Of a stretch of DNA of 64,000 nucleotides, positions 25,504 through 39,200 are shown in pieces (position 1 is the stretch's first letter; each line of letters starts with the position of its first letter). The position numbers and the translations under genes are program-made. A model generated the notes under the pieces. The model had not been told where the DNA came from and ran no database searches. It saw only the letters and a list, made by a program, of their open reading frames with translations. This DNA comes from Karalla daura (taxonomy: Eukaryota; Chordata; Actinopteri; Chaetodontiformes; Leiognathidae). The stretch spans positions 12,901,497-12,965,496 of the forward strand of contig CM055188.1 of the NCBI GenBank assembly GCA_029224185.1, given 5' to 3'.

Positions 25504-28500
25504 TACATAAATACATGTATGTATATTTCAAAAGAGCAAGCCTGAAAATATATCACTTTTTTTTAAGACGAATGCATGCACTTGGATATCAGAACTTATG
25601 GACCAAAATGGTACAGTAGAAATGGAGCCCCCAGGATTTTTCAGTGGAAAGCCTTAAGGAAAAAGTCAACTTTGAAGCTTAATTTCTCAAAAATGATACA
25701 GTCAGAATGCTCGATAATGAGTGAGGAGGTAGTCAGGGTGTTCCTGGTTCCAATTGTAACCACTGGCCTGGAACTGGCATGCAGATGGATTGTTATTCCA
25801 GCCAACTTGTATGGAAAACGGGCACACAATACATAGATTACTCACTAGACATAACATACAAAGACAATTATTTAGTATATTTTCAGAATTGTAATTAAAA
25901 GAGCATCAACCCTACCTGACGCTCTGATTGAATTAAACAGGAGCTCCAAGTGATCCTGGCTGAACCTGTAGGTGAGGACATACTGCTGAACTTGGAGCAG
26001 TTCAGGAATCATTAGCATCAATGTGTCGATATTAATGATGAATCCAGTGACAGACAAGTACCAAAAGAATAAAGCTTTATTATTCTGGTCATGGTAAACA
26101 AGGCACCTTAAGAGTGCGTCATATCATTTTGTTCATTCAAAGCAGTTAAGTGAATTTTCCATCACATCCGGTGGTGATGTGTATGAAATAAAAACGGTAA
26201 ACACTTTGGGATGGAGACTTTGTTTTGTCTTATGTTCTTGGACATGTTTTGTCTGCTGGTTGAATTTACTGCCCAAACTACATTTTTCTTTGCCTTTGTC
26301 TTTGTGGTTTTTGGTTTAAAACTTCACTTTGTTGTAAATGGGAAACTAAACACTGCTATGTAGGTTAAGCACTTTTCCCTTTTTGTTTTATTTTATTTAT
26401 TTGATACATCATTAGGCATTGGTCCAAATAGTTGACATATGTTTTCCCTCACCTATGTTTCAAACACTTGCACTTTATGTGTACTTCACATCGTCACACA
26501 TCTGTGTTTCAGTCTGTCTTAAAGTCAACTTCTCTGTGAGAAGTCAGGGTTGGGTCATGAATTTTGAGCAATGCATATAGACAGACCCACATTCCCTCTT
26601 ATAGTCATCAGCTGTCAAAGACACTGCCATAGGTTTATTTGTGAGTGAGTTTAATATGAGTGGTAGCAAATAAGTGAGGTTTTAATATGTCCAGGACTAT
26701 CATGATATAATGTTTAAAATACAAATACTCACATCATTAGGGTGAGGATGTGGGTGCAAGGTTTCAGTTACTTGGGCATCCCGAGACACCCCCTGCCCTG
26801 TGATTGGTAACAGAATATTAACATTTATGAATGCTAATAGCCTTATGCCAAAGAGAAGGTGTATACATACTCTGTGGAGATGAGACAGACAGGAAGCCGA
26901 AGATGGATGGAATAACATTATCTCTGAGTCAGACAATCTCACCTGTCCTATCAAAATCCTCCTGTTTACAATGTTCACTGCAAAGCACAGTTATATCACT
27001 TGCAGTGAATCTTTCCCTCCTCAAAGCCACTTCCCACTTCTTCCTGGTGTCTCTGTCTTTCGGAAACCTTCAAAATGAATCACTGAGAACATGAGAGACA
27101 TGAGCAACATTTTACAAAGGAAGCTTATTTTTTACCTTCTTCCTATTTTTCTACACCCTATCTTTCTGTTTCCTAATAATCGTATGTATGTCTCCGTATT
27201 AACTTCCTGAAACTGTCTGTCAGATTTTGCTGCTGGACATAAATACAGTATGATAATATTCTATTCTCAAACTTTAACTGAAAATAATGTTTAATCTTAC
27301 TTGTGAAAAGTAATTCCAACAGTTTTCAGAGTTTGACAGTTATATGCGACACAGTGCACATGCATGCAATGCGATGTCTACTCTTTTATTATGTCTATGA
27401 CTTGTCTCCTGCATGGATGTATTGTTCCCCTGTTAAAACTATTCCTGAAAAGGTTCCGGATTTGAAAGGGAGAGAAAAAGTCTTTACAATTGGTGTCCTG
27501 TGAGCAGGACACTTCCATAGGCATAACAATGAAAGTGTTAAGGAGCAGGGAGTGATTTTACAGTGAAGTTCTTGAGTCTTTGATGGCTGAAGCTCACAGA
27601 GTTCAGGCTTTATCTAAACGAATAGTGATATTAATCATGTTCCTAGATGCATGTAAAATTTCCACACTACAAAGATAACCTCGTAGGCCAAGCATTTGAT
27701 AGCGCACTGTAGCCGTGTTTAAGTGGTAATCATTCATGGGTTCATGTAAGGATCAAAGAACAAGTTAAATTTGTCTTCTACATTCGTGGTACTGCACCCT
27801 GTCTTAATTTAGCGTGAGTTGATGTGGTCAAAAGTATCCCAGAAACAGAGGAGATTTTTTCTTTGTTACAGTCTTTTTTTTCTTTTTATTAATCTCTGGC
27901 TCAAATGTGCACCCAAATGGCTGTCTCTCCAAAGTGTGAAATGTGTGGCAGAACAAGAGGGCTGCAACGTTTAAGCCACAAATGTTGGGCTTGTCAGTTT
28001 CTACCCCTACGTAACATTATGGACACTCTACCTGCCCACACAACTACTGCAACAGTCCAAGAATGTCATGGTGACAAAACTGATGAGTCCTGAAGTCTTC
28101 TTGCTTAAATTGACCTAGAATATGTTGTGCATCTTGTTACTGTATCACAGGGGAGACAAAGTTAGCTGTCTGACATGTCACAGTCACAAACTGTTGACCT
28201 GACAAGAGCTGTTCACTTAATACATGATTTAGTAGAGACATTGAAAGACCACAGGCAGGAGGAGTCTTTATTTGATGACTTGTGGGATGAAGCATTGAAT
28301 ATCCGTGAGCAGTGTGATTCAACGTCAGAGAACGCTGAGCACTAAGCACTGTTGGTCAGAGGGAGGGAGAACGTGACAAAGATGTCTCACATTTCCTTAC
28401 AGACTTTTCTCAAATACCAACTGTGAGCTCATGAGAAGCATTCAGTCTCTGGGGGAAAAAAAGATACCTTTTTAAAGGAGAGCAATGTTTTTTTCATTTT

Positions 28501-30216
28501 GCCGTTTGTATAATGCAGATTGAGGATTTAGGGCATGAAATCCTTCATTGTAAGAGAGTTTTGGATGGGAAAAATAAAAAATGGTGAAATTAAAAAGCTG
28601 TACAATATTGTTGTTATGGTTTGTTTAATTGAGCCATTCAAGGAAATTTACTTTGAGCTTTTTAGACAAAATTGCTGTGACCCTTCCTGTGTGCTCAACC
28701 TCTTGCCAACACAGTTTCTCCACAGTGAAACTGATAAAAACCTTCCTGCGCTCCACCAACATTGATATAAGACTCAGTGATCTTGGTGTCCTGAGCATAG
28801 AGTCTGCAGGCTCTGGATCTTGATGTTTTTTATGGACTGTTTTGCCAGACAGCACAACCAGTGTCCTGTTGTGAATCTATATTTTATCATTCTATTTTTC
28901 ATTTTTTATGGCCCTACTGCTCTTTTTTCTGCACCTTCCACACACAGTTCGAACTTGTGTAAAAATTCCTTTATAAAATGTTTTGTTTTTATGTAAAATA
29001 AAGTTTATCATTTTTACATGTCAGATGTGATTTTTTTTATGTGCCCCTCTGGTTAAACACTGGCACTTGGCCCCCTAGTAAATTTTGTCCAGGACCTCCT
29101 GTCAGGTAGGCTGTCTGTGTTCAGCCTCCACTGTACTCGTTCCTTTGATCTGAATATTTACCTGTTTCTGTAATGACAAAGTTCAGTTAAATTGTTGATG
29201 AACATTTTCTCCAGTTATAACACTGTTATACAGATGTGTTATCTGTACCGAACACCTAACTGAGTCATGCATGTTTTGTCTTCCAGGTCGAGTGACTGTG
29301 AATGAAGGGGAGAGTGCTCTACTACCATGTATCTTCAGTGGCCTGGACGTTACATCCAAGCCCTTTGACTGGAAGAAAGGTGGTGGAATAGACGTGTTTC
29401 TATATGATGGACATGATCACCAAGATAGCAGTCAACATGACCAATTCAGAAATCGAGTTTCATATTTTAGAGATAAATTGAAGAATGGCAACGCCTCCAT
29501 AGTCATCAGTAATACAACCCCGGCTGACAGAGGTTACTACACCTGTCTTCAACCCAATCTTAATCTACATTACAGAGTGGAACTTATTGTAGGTAAGTCC
29601 TTCAGTAAACAGGTAAATATGTCTCTGCAGCTACGTTGTTCCTGCAGCAGCACTAATCCGAGCACACACCAGGATGTAGCTCAATCACCAAGTAACAAAC
29701 AAGGTTTAAATGAAGTGTAGAGCAGTCCTCCCTCCACCTGAACCCTAGAAAACTAGATAACTTCATGGAGACGACTGAGCGCAAAACAACATCACTGCTC
29801 TGCTGTACAGAATATACTGCTATCTCATTCTCTCATTACATGTATAAGCAGCAATTTCTCAACATGAACTGTATTTAAATAAGATGTAACTATATCTTAG
29901 AGTTATTCATTGAAATGTTCAAATTAATGTTCAAATGAATGATAATCCATCAGACCTATGGTGGTGGGTTGATGATCGGAGTGTTTTTTTTGGTGTTCAT
30001 TAGTCTTTTATTAGTCTACATTAGCCCAACATTTCTGCATCACCTGTTAAGATAACTATATTACACAGGGATAAAGAAATACGAAGCCACTTAAAATACA
30101 CTGTCCATGTAAACTGAATAGTATTGCATTATAGTATAGTATACAGTAGTGAAGTATAGCATATTATAGTATTGCATTATAGTTTTATTTGCATGACAGG
30201 CTAAATGTGAGTTCAG

Positions 30217-30288
<72 letters not shown>

Positions 30289-33200
30289 TTGATTGGAGCT
30301 CTGCTGGTTGTGTAGACTCAAAGAAGCAGGTAGGAAAGACCTTTGATAATATTTCTATGTACAGTATGTGACTGTAACTCTCTCCAAAACATTTTTCACA
30401 TTTTCCAACGTTCATTTGTCGTGAATAGGGATGTTTGCTGCAATTACACACTCGGGTGTTTAAGCCAGATTGCTTTTTTTTTCTCAACCACAATGAACTG
30501 CACAGATGATTACCTCAGTTAGACTTGCCAAACTCATTATCCATCTTGTCACCATGTAAAATTAAACAGAAACAACAAACAATTAAACAGAGAAACAGAA
30601 ATGACCGTTGACTTAGATAGCTCTATTGATCCCTTAGGGATGACTCCCTCAGGGAAATGAACATGTACAGTAGCACAGTAGTATAAGATGGCATGAAGAG
30701 AGTAAACAATGTACATTAAAAGATCTCATGAGGATAAAAATGCAAAAATAAATAAACAGTATAAACTCTTAATAAACAGTAAAATCTTAATAAACAATTG
30801 CTAAACTCAGAATGAATAAAATTGTTAATTTAATGCTAATTTAACAGTACATTTGAACAAGATTAAAGAAATAAACTGTTAACTCTTGGATAAATGTATA
30901 ATAATAGATTGAATAAAACAATAGAAATAATAGAGTGAATAATAGAGTGAAGGGGGAAAATGTTGTTGCACACAAAAAGGAGAATGTTCAGGTCACTACG
31001 TGACATCACAGCCTGTAACATGAGTGTGGGTACGGCAAGCCATTTTAACATTTAAGGGCTAAACTAGATATGTGTTATTCATATCTGTAATTCAGTTTTG
31101 TTTTTTGTTTGAGCTGCGAGCCGCGTGGTCGTGGAGGCTTGTGCGGGCCTTTAGTCAAAAAGAGCATTTCAGATAAGTACAACTACATTCTTCCTATCCA
31201 TAGTTGTATAATTTCAGACATCCTCAAAGAAATTCTTCCTAGGGGGAAATGGGTCTAAGGAATCTAAGACCCTAAGGGATTCGTCACTACAGATATGTCC
31301 AAATCAGTTTCAGATATCCACTGCATGAATTGCGCACATCCGCAACTGAATTATAGATAATTCCAGTTTGAGATATCTATTAGATTTTAACTAGTCATAA
31401 CTACAGTTCAAGATACCTTTAATTCACCCCAATTCAAGATATCTATATGTTTCTTTTCAGATGTCTTAAATTAATTAATTAAGTTGTAGATATCTGTAAC
31501 TGGAATTATGACTAGTCAAACTGACGGTGTAGATATCTCATACTGGAGTTAGGGATAGTCATAATGTGATTATAGATATCTATTATTAAGTTATAGATAT
31601 CTTGAGATGAATTTTGATTAGATATCTTAAATTGCAGCTATCTGTAACCTGTAATGTTACAGATCTCTTGTAGGGCAATTCCGACTATCCAAAATGTAAT
31701 TACGGCTAACCAGAATGATGCTGTTGATATCAACAATGGTAATTCTGGATAGTCAAACTTAGCTTTTAAATGTTAAAATGGCTTGCCATACAGTATGTGC
31801 GTTGAGAAAGTTTCCTCAGACCTGAAGTCATTCAGTGACAGCATGGTCCTGAACCTCATTCAGAACACAGCCTCATGCCAGAAACTACTCATAATACTAC
31901 AGGTAGAGTACTTGAGTAGAAGAAGAAGAAATTATTACTTCATTGTTTCATTTTCGTAATGTACTCCACTCATTTACTCTCCACAAATGTCTTTTTATTT
32001 TTTTTTTTACGTTTTATTTATCTCAGACAAAATTCTTGTGACAGATTGTGATCAGACAGACGGACTGAACAAAACCTGATAATGTCTATGATTGTGCATT
32101 TAATGGAAGGATGTACTCTAGATGGTCTTGAAAGTAATAATAATATGCATCCTGAAAGGAAGTAGAAGTTTTACGCAGCGAATACATTACCAGCACAAAA
32201 TATAGCTGAACTAACTAGTCATATTTGTTTGTCGTTAAGCCTTTCATTATGCATCTTTGTCTCTCTCAAACACACGTTGTACATTTGTACGGTTGTATGG
32301 ACCATTGTCCATTGACCATTATCATTATTTTATTTATTGTATTTTGCTATTTGATCAGATTTCGTCCTCATGATGATCAACATCATCTTTCAAATGCTAT
32401 CTTTTTGTGCAAAAGTAGAATTATGGCATTATCAATTTTCATTCAGCACATTTTATCTTGACCAAAGCAATATACACAGCACTTCACATTTTTAACTCTG
32501 GCTTTTCAGTTTTTGGCTCAAATTAAATTAGTAAAATATGAGCAAAAATATCGGTGATGTGTTTTATATTTGTGAAAGTTAAATGTGATGAGTTTTCTAT
32601 CAGCACATTTTATTTGACTTCAACAATAAAGACAGCAGATTACATTTTAACAACACACTACATGTGATGCCATTTCAAGATTGTTTTTCAGCACAACAAA
32701 TGTACCATAATGAGTTGATGGTGGTTTAATCAGCTTTATGGCATTTGTTATTAGCAGTTACTCGCCCAACCTTTGCTTGTACTTCAATGTCTCTGTTATG
32801 TGATCACTGTCAACTAATACAAGGAGACATGATTCAGGTTTTTATTGTGCATTTCTGTTTCTCTATGTTCATCTGTTTTCTTCTACACATTGTCGTTCTT
32901 CACAATCAAAATTATAATCATGTGAACTTCTGTCTGACCTGCTGTTTCTTTATGTTCACAGGTGTTTGTCGAAGGCCTTATACCAGAACAGTTAAAGGTC
33001 CAGATGGGAAGCTGCTGCTGCAGTGTGAGGTTTTAGGTGCTTTTCCTGAACCTACTCTGGAGTGGAGAGACAGTAATGGAGAAGTACTTCCTGCTGAAAA
33101 GCCGAAGGTCGAGCAGAGAGGAGGACTCTATTACGTCACCCTGCATGCTCCTCTGACCAAGACAAACCTCTTCACCTGTGTTGCCACACAGAGGGAAACT

Positions 33201-36200
33201 TGCCATGAGACCTCTGATGACATCGATTTGTCTTGTGGTGAGATTAAAAAATGTTAATATTGTATGTCCTTTAATATTTAATTTGTATTTTAACCCTCAA
33301 ATATGTTGTTTAATACAATGTTAAGATGAGGACACTAACCAACCGTGAAGATTGTGAAGCTTAATTGAATAAATCTACAGATCAGAGAAAAAGACAGTCT
33401 GTCTGGAAGAAATGGCAACTAAAATACAAAACTTTCCATTGTGCATTGCTGTCTCTCTGAAACATTGTTTTGCACATTTGATAAGAGGTTGTACGGCTCT
33501 ACTGGTTATGTATGAACTAGCTGAGTAAGTAGGGTGTTATGTCTTCAATCAGTAGAGACAGGAAATGTGCTTCCAGCTGTTTTCTGTTAAAGGTAGAGTG
33601 TCCAGGGTCTTCAGGGACAGACACACAGATATGGCAGGGATAGTGTTCTACTTTTTATTTGTGACCACAGTGCAAAACAGTGAGTCAGTGAAAAAATATA
33701 CAAGAGTGACTTCAAAAAATCCTCAAAAAATCCCTAAGTGAAAAATAGAAAATTTTCAATATTTACAGTAAATGCTATATGAGGGCACCTAAGCACTCCC
33801 TGCAAATGGCTCAAACCATCCTCTCTCCATTCTCACATCAGGGGGTTTCATTCAGTTTTACATTCCCCATGAAATTACCAAGTTTTTATTGACACCACTT
33901 TCAAACAAATAATTTCTGGGCTCCCAGGAAATAACTATGCACAGTTACATGAACATAAACAACTATTTATCTGCACCAACTCTTAATTACTGATGTCGAA
34001 TCACAGGGACGTGCACACATGAGTGCGTCTCCGTATATAGCATCCGTGTTCAGCGGTCACACTCTTTTGACTCTCAGAGGAACACGGTGGGTACGGTAAG
34101 CCCGATGACTCTAATGATGGTCAAGGAACCGCTATTTTCCTTTCATTGTGTGTGCGCATGCACATAATATAATGATCTTTGAATAGGTGTTAGGAATTTT
34201 ACACAACTGTAGGGAAATCAGCAGAGACACAGAAAACTATGAATGGGAAGGGAATGAATGGAGAGGATTGGCGTTTGCACGTGCGTAATGGCGCATGTAC
34301 TAGGGAGCGGTAATGATGCGTTTCGGGCGCTTTATCACATCTATGTTTTCTATGTTTTCTAGCTGTTTTTTATGGTTTATTATGAAAGTGAAACTGTTTC
34401 TGATGAAAATGAAATTCCTGCTGGAAGAGCAATCATGATGCAAGCTTTCATTGACAGCAGAGTCAATGATCTCTGTGACCATAACAGCCTCTCAGATGTG
34501 TTGTCAGGTCAAAGCTTAGATCAGTCCTCATCTCTGTATCAAAGACATTTACTGTCTAAATACTACAACAACTGAGTATTCTGTGTGGCTGTTGTTGCTG
34601 TGGCTGATATGGAGACTGTTATGGTGACTGGGTGGTGTTGTTATTTACAACAAACTCTGCAGGAATGAAACTGGTTCCATCAACCAGCATCTCTGCTTTG
34701 TTTCTCTGAGTTACATGCTGCTGTTCTTCTCTGTCAATGGTCTCTGCCTCTAGGGAATGATTTAAAGATCAAAACACCTGAAAACTCTGGACTTTAGCTC
34801 CATTCACATAGAAACCCATCCATCCATCCATCCATCTTCTTCCGCTTATCCGGGGCCGGGTCGCGGGGGGAGCAGTCTAAGCAGGGACGCCCAGACCTCC
34901 CTCTCCCTGGACACTTCCTCCAGCTCTTCCGGGAGGATCCCGAGGCGTTCCCAGGCCAGCCGGGTGACATAGTCACTCCAGCGTGCCCTGGGTCTTCCCC
35001 TGGGTCTCCTCCCGGATGGACATGCCCGGAACACCTCCCTAGGGAGGCGTCCAGGAGGCATCCGATTCAGATGCCCGAGCCACCTCAGCTGGCTCCTCTC
35101 GATGTGGAGGAGCAGCGGCTCTACTCCGAGCTCCTCCCGGGTGACAGAGCTCCTCACCCTATCTCTAAGGGAGCGCCCCGCCACTCTGCGGAGGAAACCC
35201 ATTTCAGCCGCTTCTATCCGGGATCTCATTCTTTCGGTCATGACCCAGAGTTCATGACCATAGGTGAGGGTAGGAACGTAGATCGACCGGTAAATCGAGA
35301 GCTTCGCCTTTTGGCTCAGCTCCTTCTTCACCACGACGGACCGATACAGTGACCGCATTACTGCAGCCGCTGCACCGATCCGCCTGTCGACCTCTCGCTC
35401 CATCCTTCCCTCACTCGTGAACAAGACCCCAAGATACTTGAACTCCTCCACCTGAGGCAGGGGCTCTCCACCGACCTGAAGAGGGCATTCCACCTTTCTC
35501 CGGTCGAGAACCATGGCCTCGGACTTGGAGGTGCTGATTCTCATCCCAGCTGCTTCACACTCGGCTGCAAACCGCCCCAGTGCATGCTGGAGGTCCTGGC
35601 TCGAGGGAGCCAATAAGACAACATCATCTGCAAAGAGCAGAGATGAGATCCCATGACTCCCGAACCGGACCATCTCTGGCCCCCTGCTGCGCCTAGAAAT
35701 TCTGTCCATAAAGGTGATGAACAGAACCGGTGACAAAGGGCAGCCCTGTCGGAGGCCTACATGCACCGGGAACAGGCCTGACTTACTGCCGGCCATGCGA
35801 ACCGAGCTACTGCACCGGTCATACAGTGACCGCACGGCCCTCAGTAGAGAGCCCTGGACCCCGTACTCCCGGAGTACCCCCCACAGGACACCACGGGGGA
35901 CACGGTCGAAAGCCTTCTCCAAGTCCACAAAACACATGTGGACTGGATGGGCAAACTCCCATGAACCCTCGAGCACCCTGTGGAGAGTATAGAGCTGGTC
36001 CAGTGTTCCACGGCCGGGACGAAAACCGCATTGTTCCTCCTGGATCCGAGGTTCGACTATTGGCCGAACTCTCCTCTCTAGCACCCTGGAATAGACTTTC
36101 CCCGGGAGGCTGAGGAGTGTGATCCCCCGGTAGTTGGAACACACCCTCCGGTCCCCCTTTTTAAAAAGAGGGACCACCACTCCAGTTTGCCACTCCAGGG

Positions 36201-39200
36201 GCACTGTTCCCGACTGCCACGCGATGTTGCAGAGGCGTGTCAGCCAGGACAGCCCTACAACATCCAGTGACTTGAGATACTCAGGGCGGATCTCATCCAC
36301 CCCCGGAGCCTTGCCACTGGGCAGCTTGCGAACTACCTCAGTGACTTCGGCTTGGGTGATGAATGAGTCAACCTCTGGGTCCTCAGCCTCTGCTTCTTCT
36401 AGAGAAGGCGTGACGGTGGGATTGAGGAGATCCTCGAAGTATTCCTTCCACCGGCCAATGATGTCCCCAGTCGAGGTCAAGAGCTCCCCACTTCCACTGT
36501 AAACAGTATTGGTGGGGCACTGCTTCCCCCTCCTGAGGCGCCGGACGGTTTGCCAGAACTTCTTCGAGGCCGACCGATAGTCCTTCTCCATGGCCTCCCC
36601 GAACTTTTCCCAGGCCCGGGTTTTTGCTTCTGCAACTGCTCGCGCTGCCATCCGCTTGGCCCGTCGGTACCCGTCAGCTGTCTCAGGAGTCCCCCGAGCC
36701 AACCAGGCTCGGTAGGACTCCTTCTTCAGCTTGACGGCATCCCTTACTTCCGGTGTCCACCACCGGGTTCTGGGATTGCCGCCGCGACAGGCACCGGAGG
36801 TCTTACGGCCACAACTTTGAACAGCCGCATCCACAATGGAGGTGGAGAACATGGTCCACTCGTGCTCCACGTCTCCAGCCTCCCTCGGGATCAGGTCAAA
36901 GCTCTCCCGAATGTGGGAGTTGAAGACCTCCCTGACAGGAGATTCTGCCAGGCGTTCCCAGCAGACCCTCACGATGCGCTTGGGTCTGCCAAGTCTGTCC
37001 AGCTTCCTCCCCGGCCAGCGAACCCAACTCACCACCAGGTGGTGGTCAGTTGATAGCTCAGCCCCTCTCTTTACCCGAGTGTCCAACACATACGGCCGGA
37101 GGTCAGATGATACGGCTACAAAGTCGATCATTGATCTCCGGCCTAGGGTGTCCTGGTGCCATGTGCACTGATGGACGCCCTTATGCTTGAACATGGTGTT
37201 TGTTATGGACAAACTGTTACTGGCACAGAAGTCCAGTAACAGAACGCCGCTCGGGTTCAGATCGGGGAGGCCGTTCCTCCCGATCACGCCCCTCCAGGTT
37301 TCGCTGTCATTACCGACGTGAGCATTGAAGTCTCCCAGCAGGACGATGGAGTCTCCGGTTGGAGCACTTTCCAGTACTCCTCCCAGGGACTCCAGGAAGC
37401 CCGGATATTTTGTGCTGCTGTTCGGCCCGTAAGCCGAAACAACAGTTAAGGTTCGGCCCCCCACCCGAAGGCGGAGGGACGCGACCCTCTCGTTCAGCGG
37501 GGAGAACTCCAACACATGGCGGCTGAGCTGGGGGGCTATAAGCAAGCCCACACCAGCTTGCCGCCTTTCACCGTGGGTAACTCCAGAGTAGTAGAGAGTC
37601 CAACCTCTCTCGAGGATTTGGGTTCCAGAGCCCATACTATGTGTGGAGGTGAGCCCGACTATCTCTAGCCGGTACCGCTCCACCTCCCTCACAAGCTCAG
37701 GCTCCTTCCCCCCCAGCGAGGTAACATTCCATGTACCTAGAGCCAGATTTGTCGCCCTGGGATTGGTCCGTCGGGGGCCCTGCCCACGACTGCTACCCAG
37801 TTCGCTTTGCACCCGACCCCAGTCATTCGCCCTGCAGGTGGTGGGTCCACGGGGCGGCGGAGAGGATGGAGACGCCACGTAACCTCTTCGGGCTGGGCCC
37901 GGCCGGGCCCCGTGGCAGACCCGGCCACCAGGCGCTCGCTGTCGGGCCCTCCGTCCGGGCCTGGCTCCGGACGTGGGCCCCGGGCTTCCTCCGGGCAGGG
38001 TCTCGTCTCTCTCCTTTCTTGATTCCATTGGGGTCTTTTTGAACCATTCTTAGTCTGGCCCCTCGTCCGGGACCAATTTGCCTTGGGTGACCCTACCAGG
38101 AGTTCGTGACTCCCGACAACATAGCTCTCAGGGGTCTTAAGGGCACGCAAACCTCTCCACCACGATAAGGTGATGGTTCCCGGAGAGGACATAGAAACCC
38201 TTAATGCAGAAACAACTCAGGAAACAAACTTTACTGAGCTTTATTGAGTGCCGATCAAATATCACACAAAGGTTTTCTAAACTTCAAAATGGTGTAGGAA
38301 CAAAACAGACAACCAAGACACAACACAAGGAGCTAATGGAAGTAGCACAAGCCAAACTAGGAGACATGAAGAGCAACCTGACAGTAAGAATGAGCCACAA
38401 GATACAAGTGTTTACTTTCTCCTTTGTCTTTCAGATCCAGGGACCGACCGAAGTGGTTGGACTGCTTTTGGAATAACTGTTATGTTCTTGATAATATCTA
38501 TAATTGCTATTGGTTTTTTAGTCTGGAAGCTCAAAAGATGCAGTATCAATGGTGAGTTTCTGTCATGGATCACAGTAGCACAATTTGTAGATAATAACAG
38601 ATGCTATTTATCTCATGTTACACTTTTCTGCCCTGCTTCTATTTTAAAGTATTTGGTTTTTTTTTTTAGGCCTTTATTTGATAGTGACAGGAAATGTGGA
38701 GGGGGAGGGGGAATGACATGTAGCAAAGGGCCTCCAGTTGGATCGATGCAGAGACGATCGACCATGGGGTGTCTGCTCTCACCACTGATCTAAACAACAC
38801 TCCATTATGAACTGCTTTTGATGCTAATTTATTACATTCAAAGAGATTAAAGTGATCAAGCAGATTATGATTATTAGCTGCACCAATAGCACTTTTCCTG
38901 CAGGTTTCCTAATTTTCTCCTGCTGATATCAGAATAAACCAGAATGCTCTGCCAGAACTAGTGATTTCACCTTTATCAAGTGATCCAGGTGGCTGGCAGG
39001 AAACAGCATACGTTCAACTAGTTTACTACTCTGTATCAAGGCCTGAATCTCTGGCTGGAGCCTGTAGAAAGAAGAGTTCAACATCTGAGAGTTTTGTAGC
39101 TGCAAACTCGCAACAGTGCCTGGTTGTCCCTTCCTGGTACATTTGGTAGACTTGTTTGTAAATTCAGATTTAAGGATCAGAAGATTGGGAATAAAGTGTT

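Noticed and set aside
27905..28093. Small Cys-rich frame suggestive of a zinc finger
   Set aside because: Irregular Cys spacing, no partner sequence and location in transposon debris; not enough to call a gene.
30091..30493. His/Thr- and Cys/Val-rich reading frames over the TG repeat
   Set aside because: They are pure translations of a dinucleotide microsatellite, as are similar frames at 1.9, 46.4, 52.2, 53.7 and 57.7 kb.
35071..38192. Many 60-170 codon frames on both strands
   Set aside because: GC-rich shadows of the 1060-codon LINE ORF; none has independent motifs.
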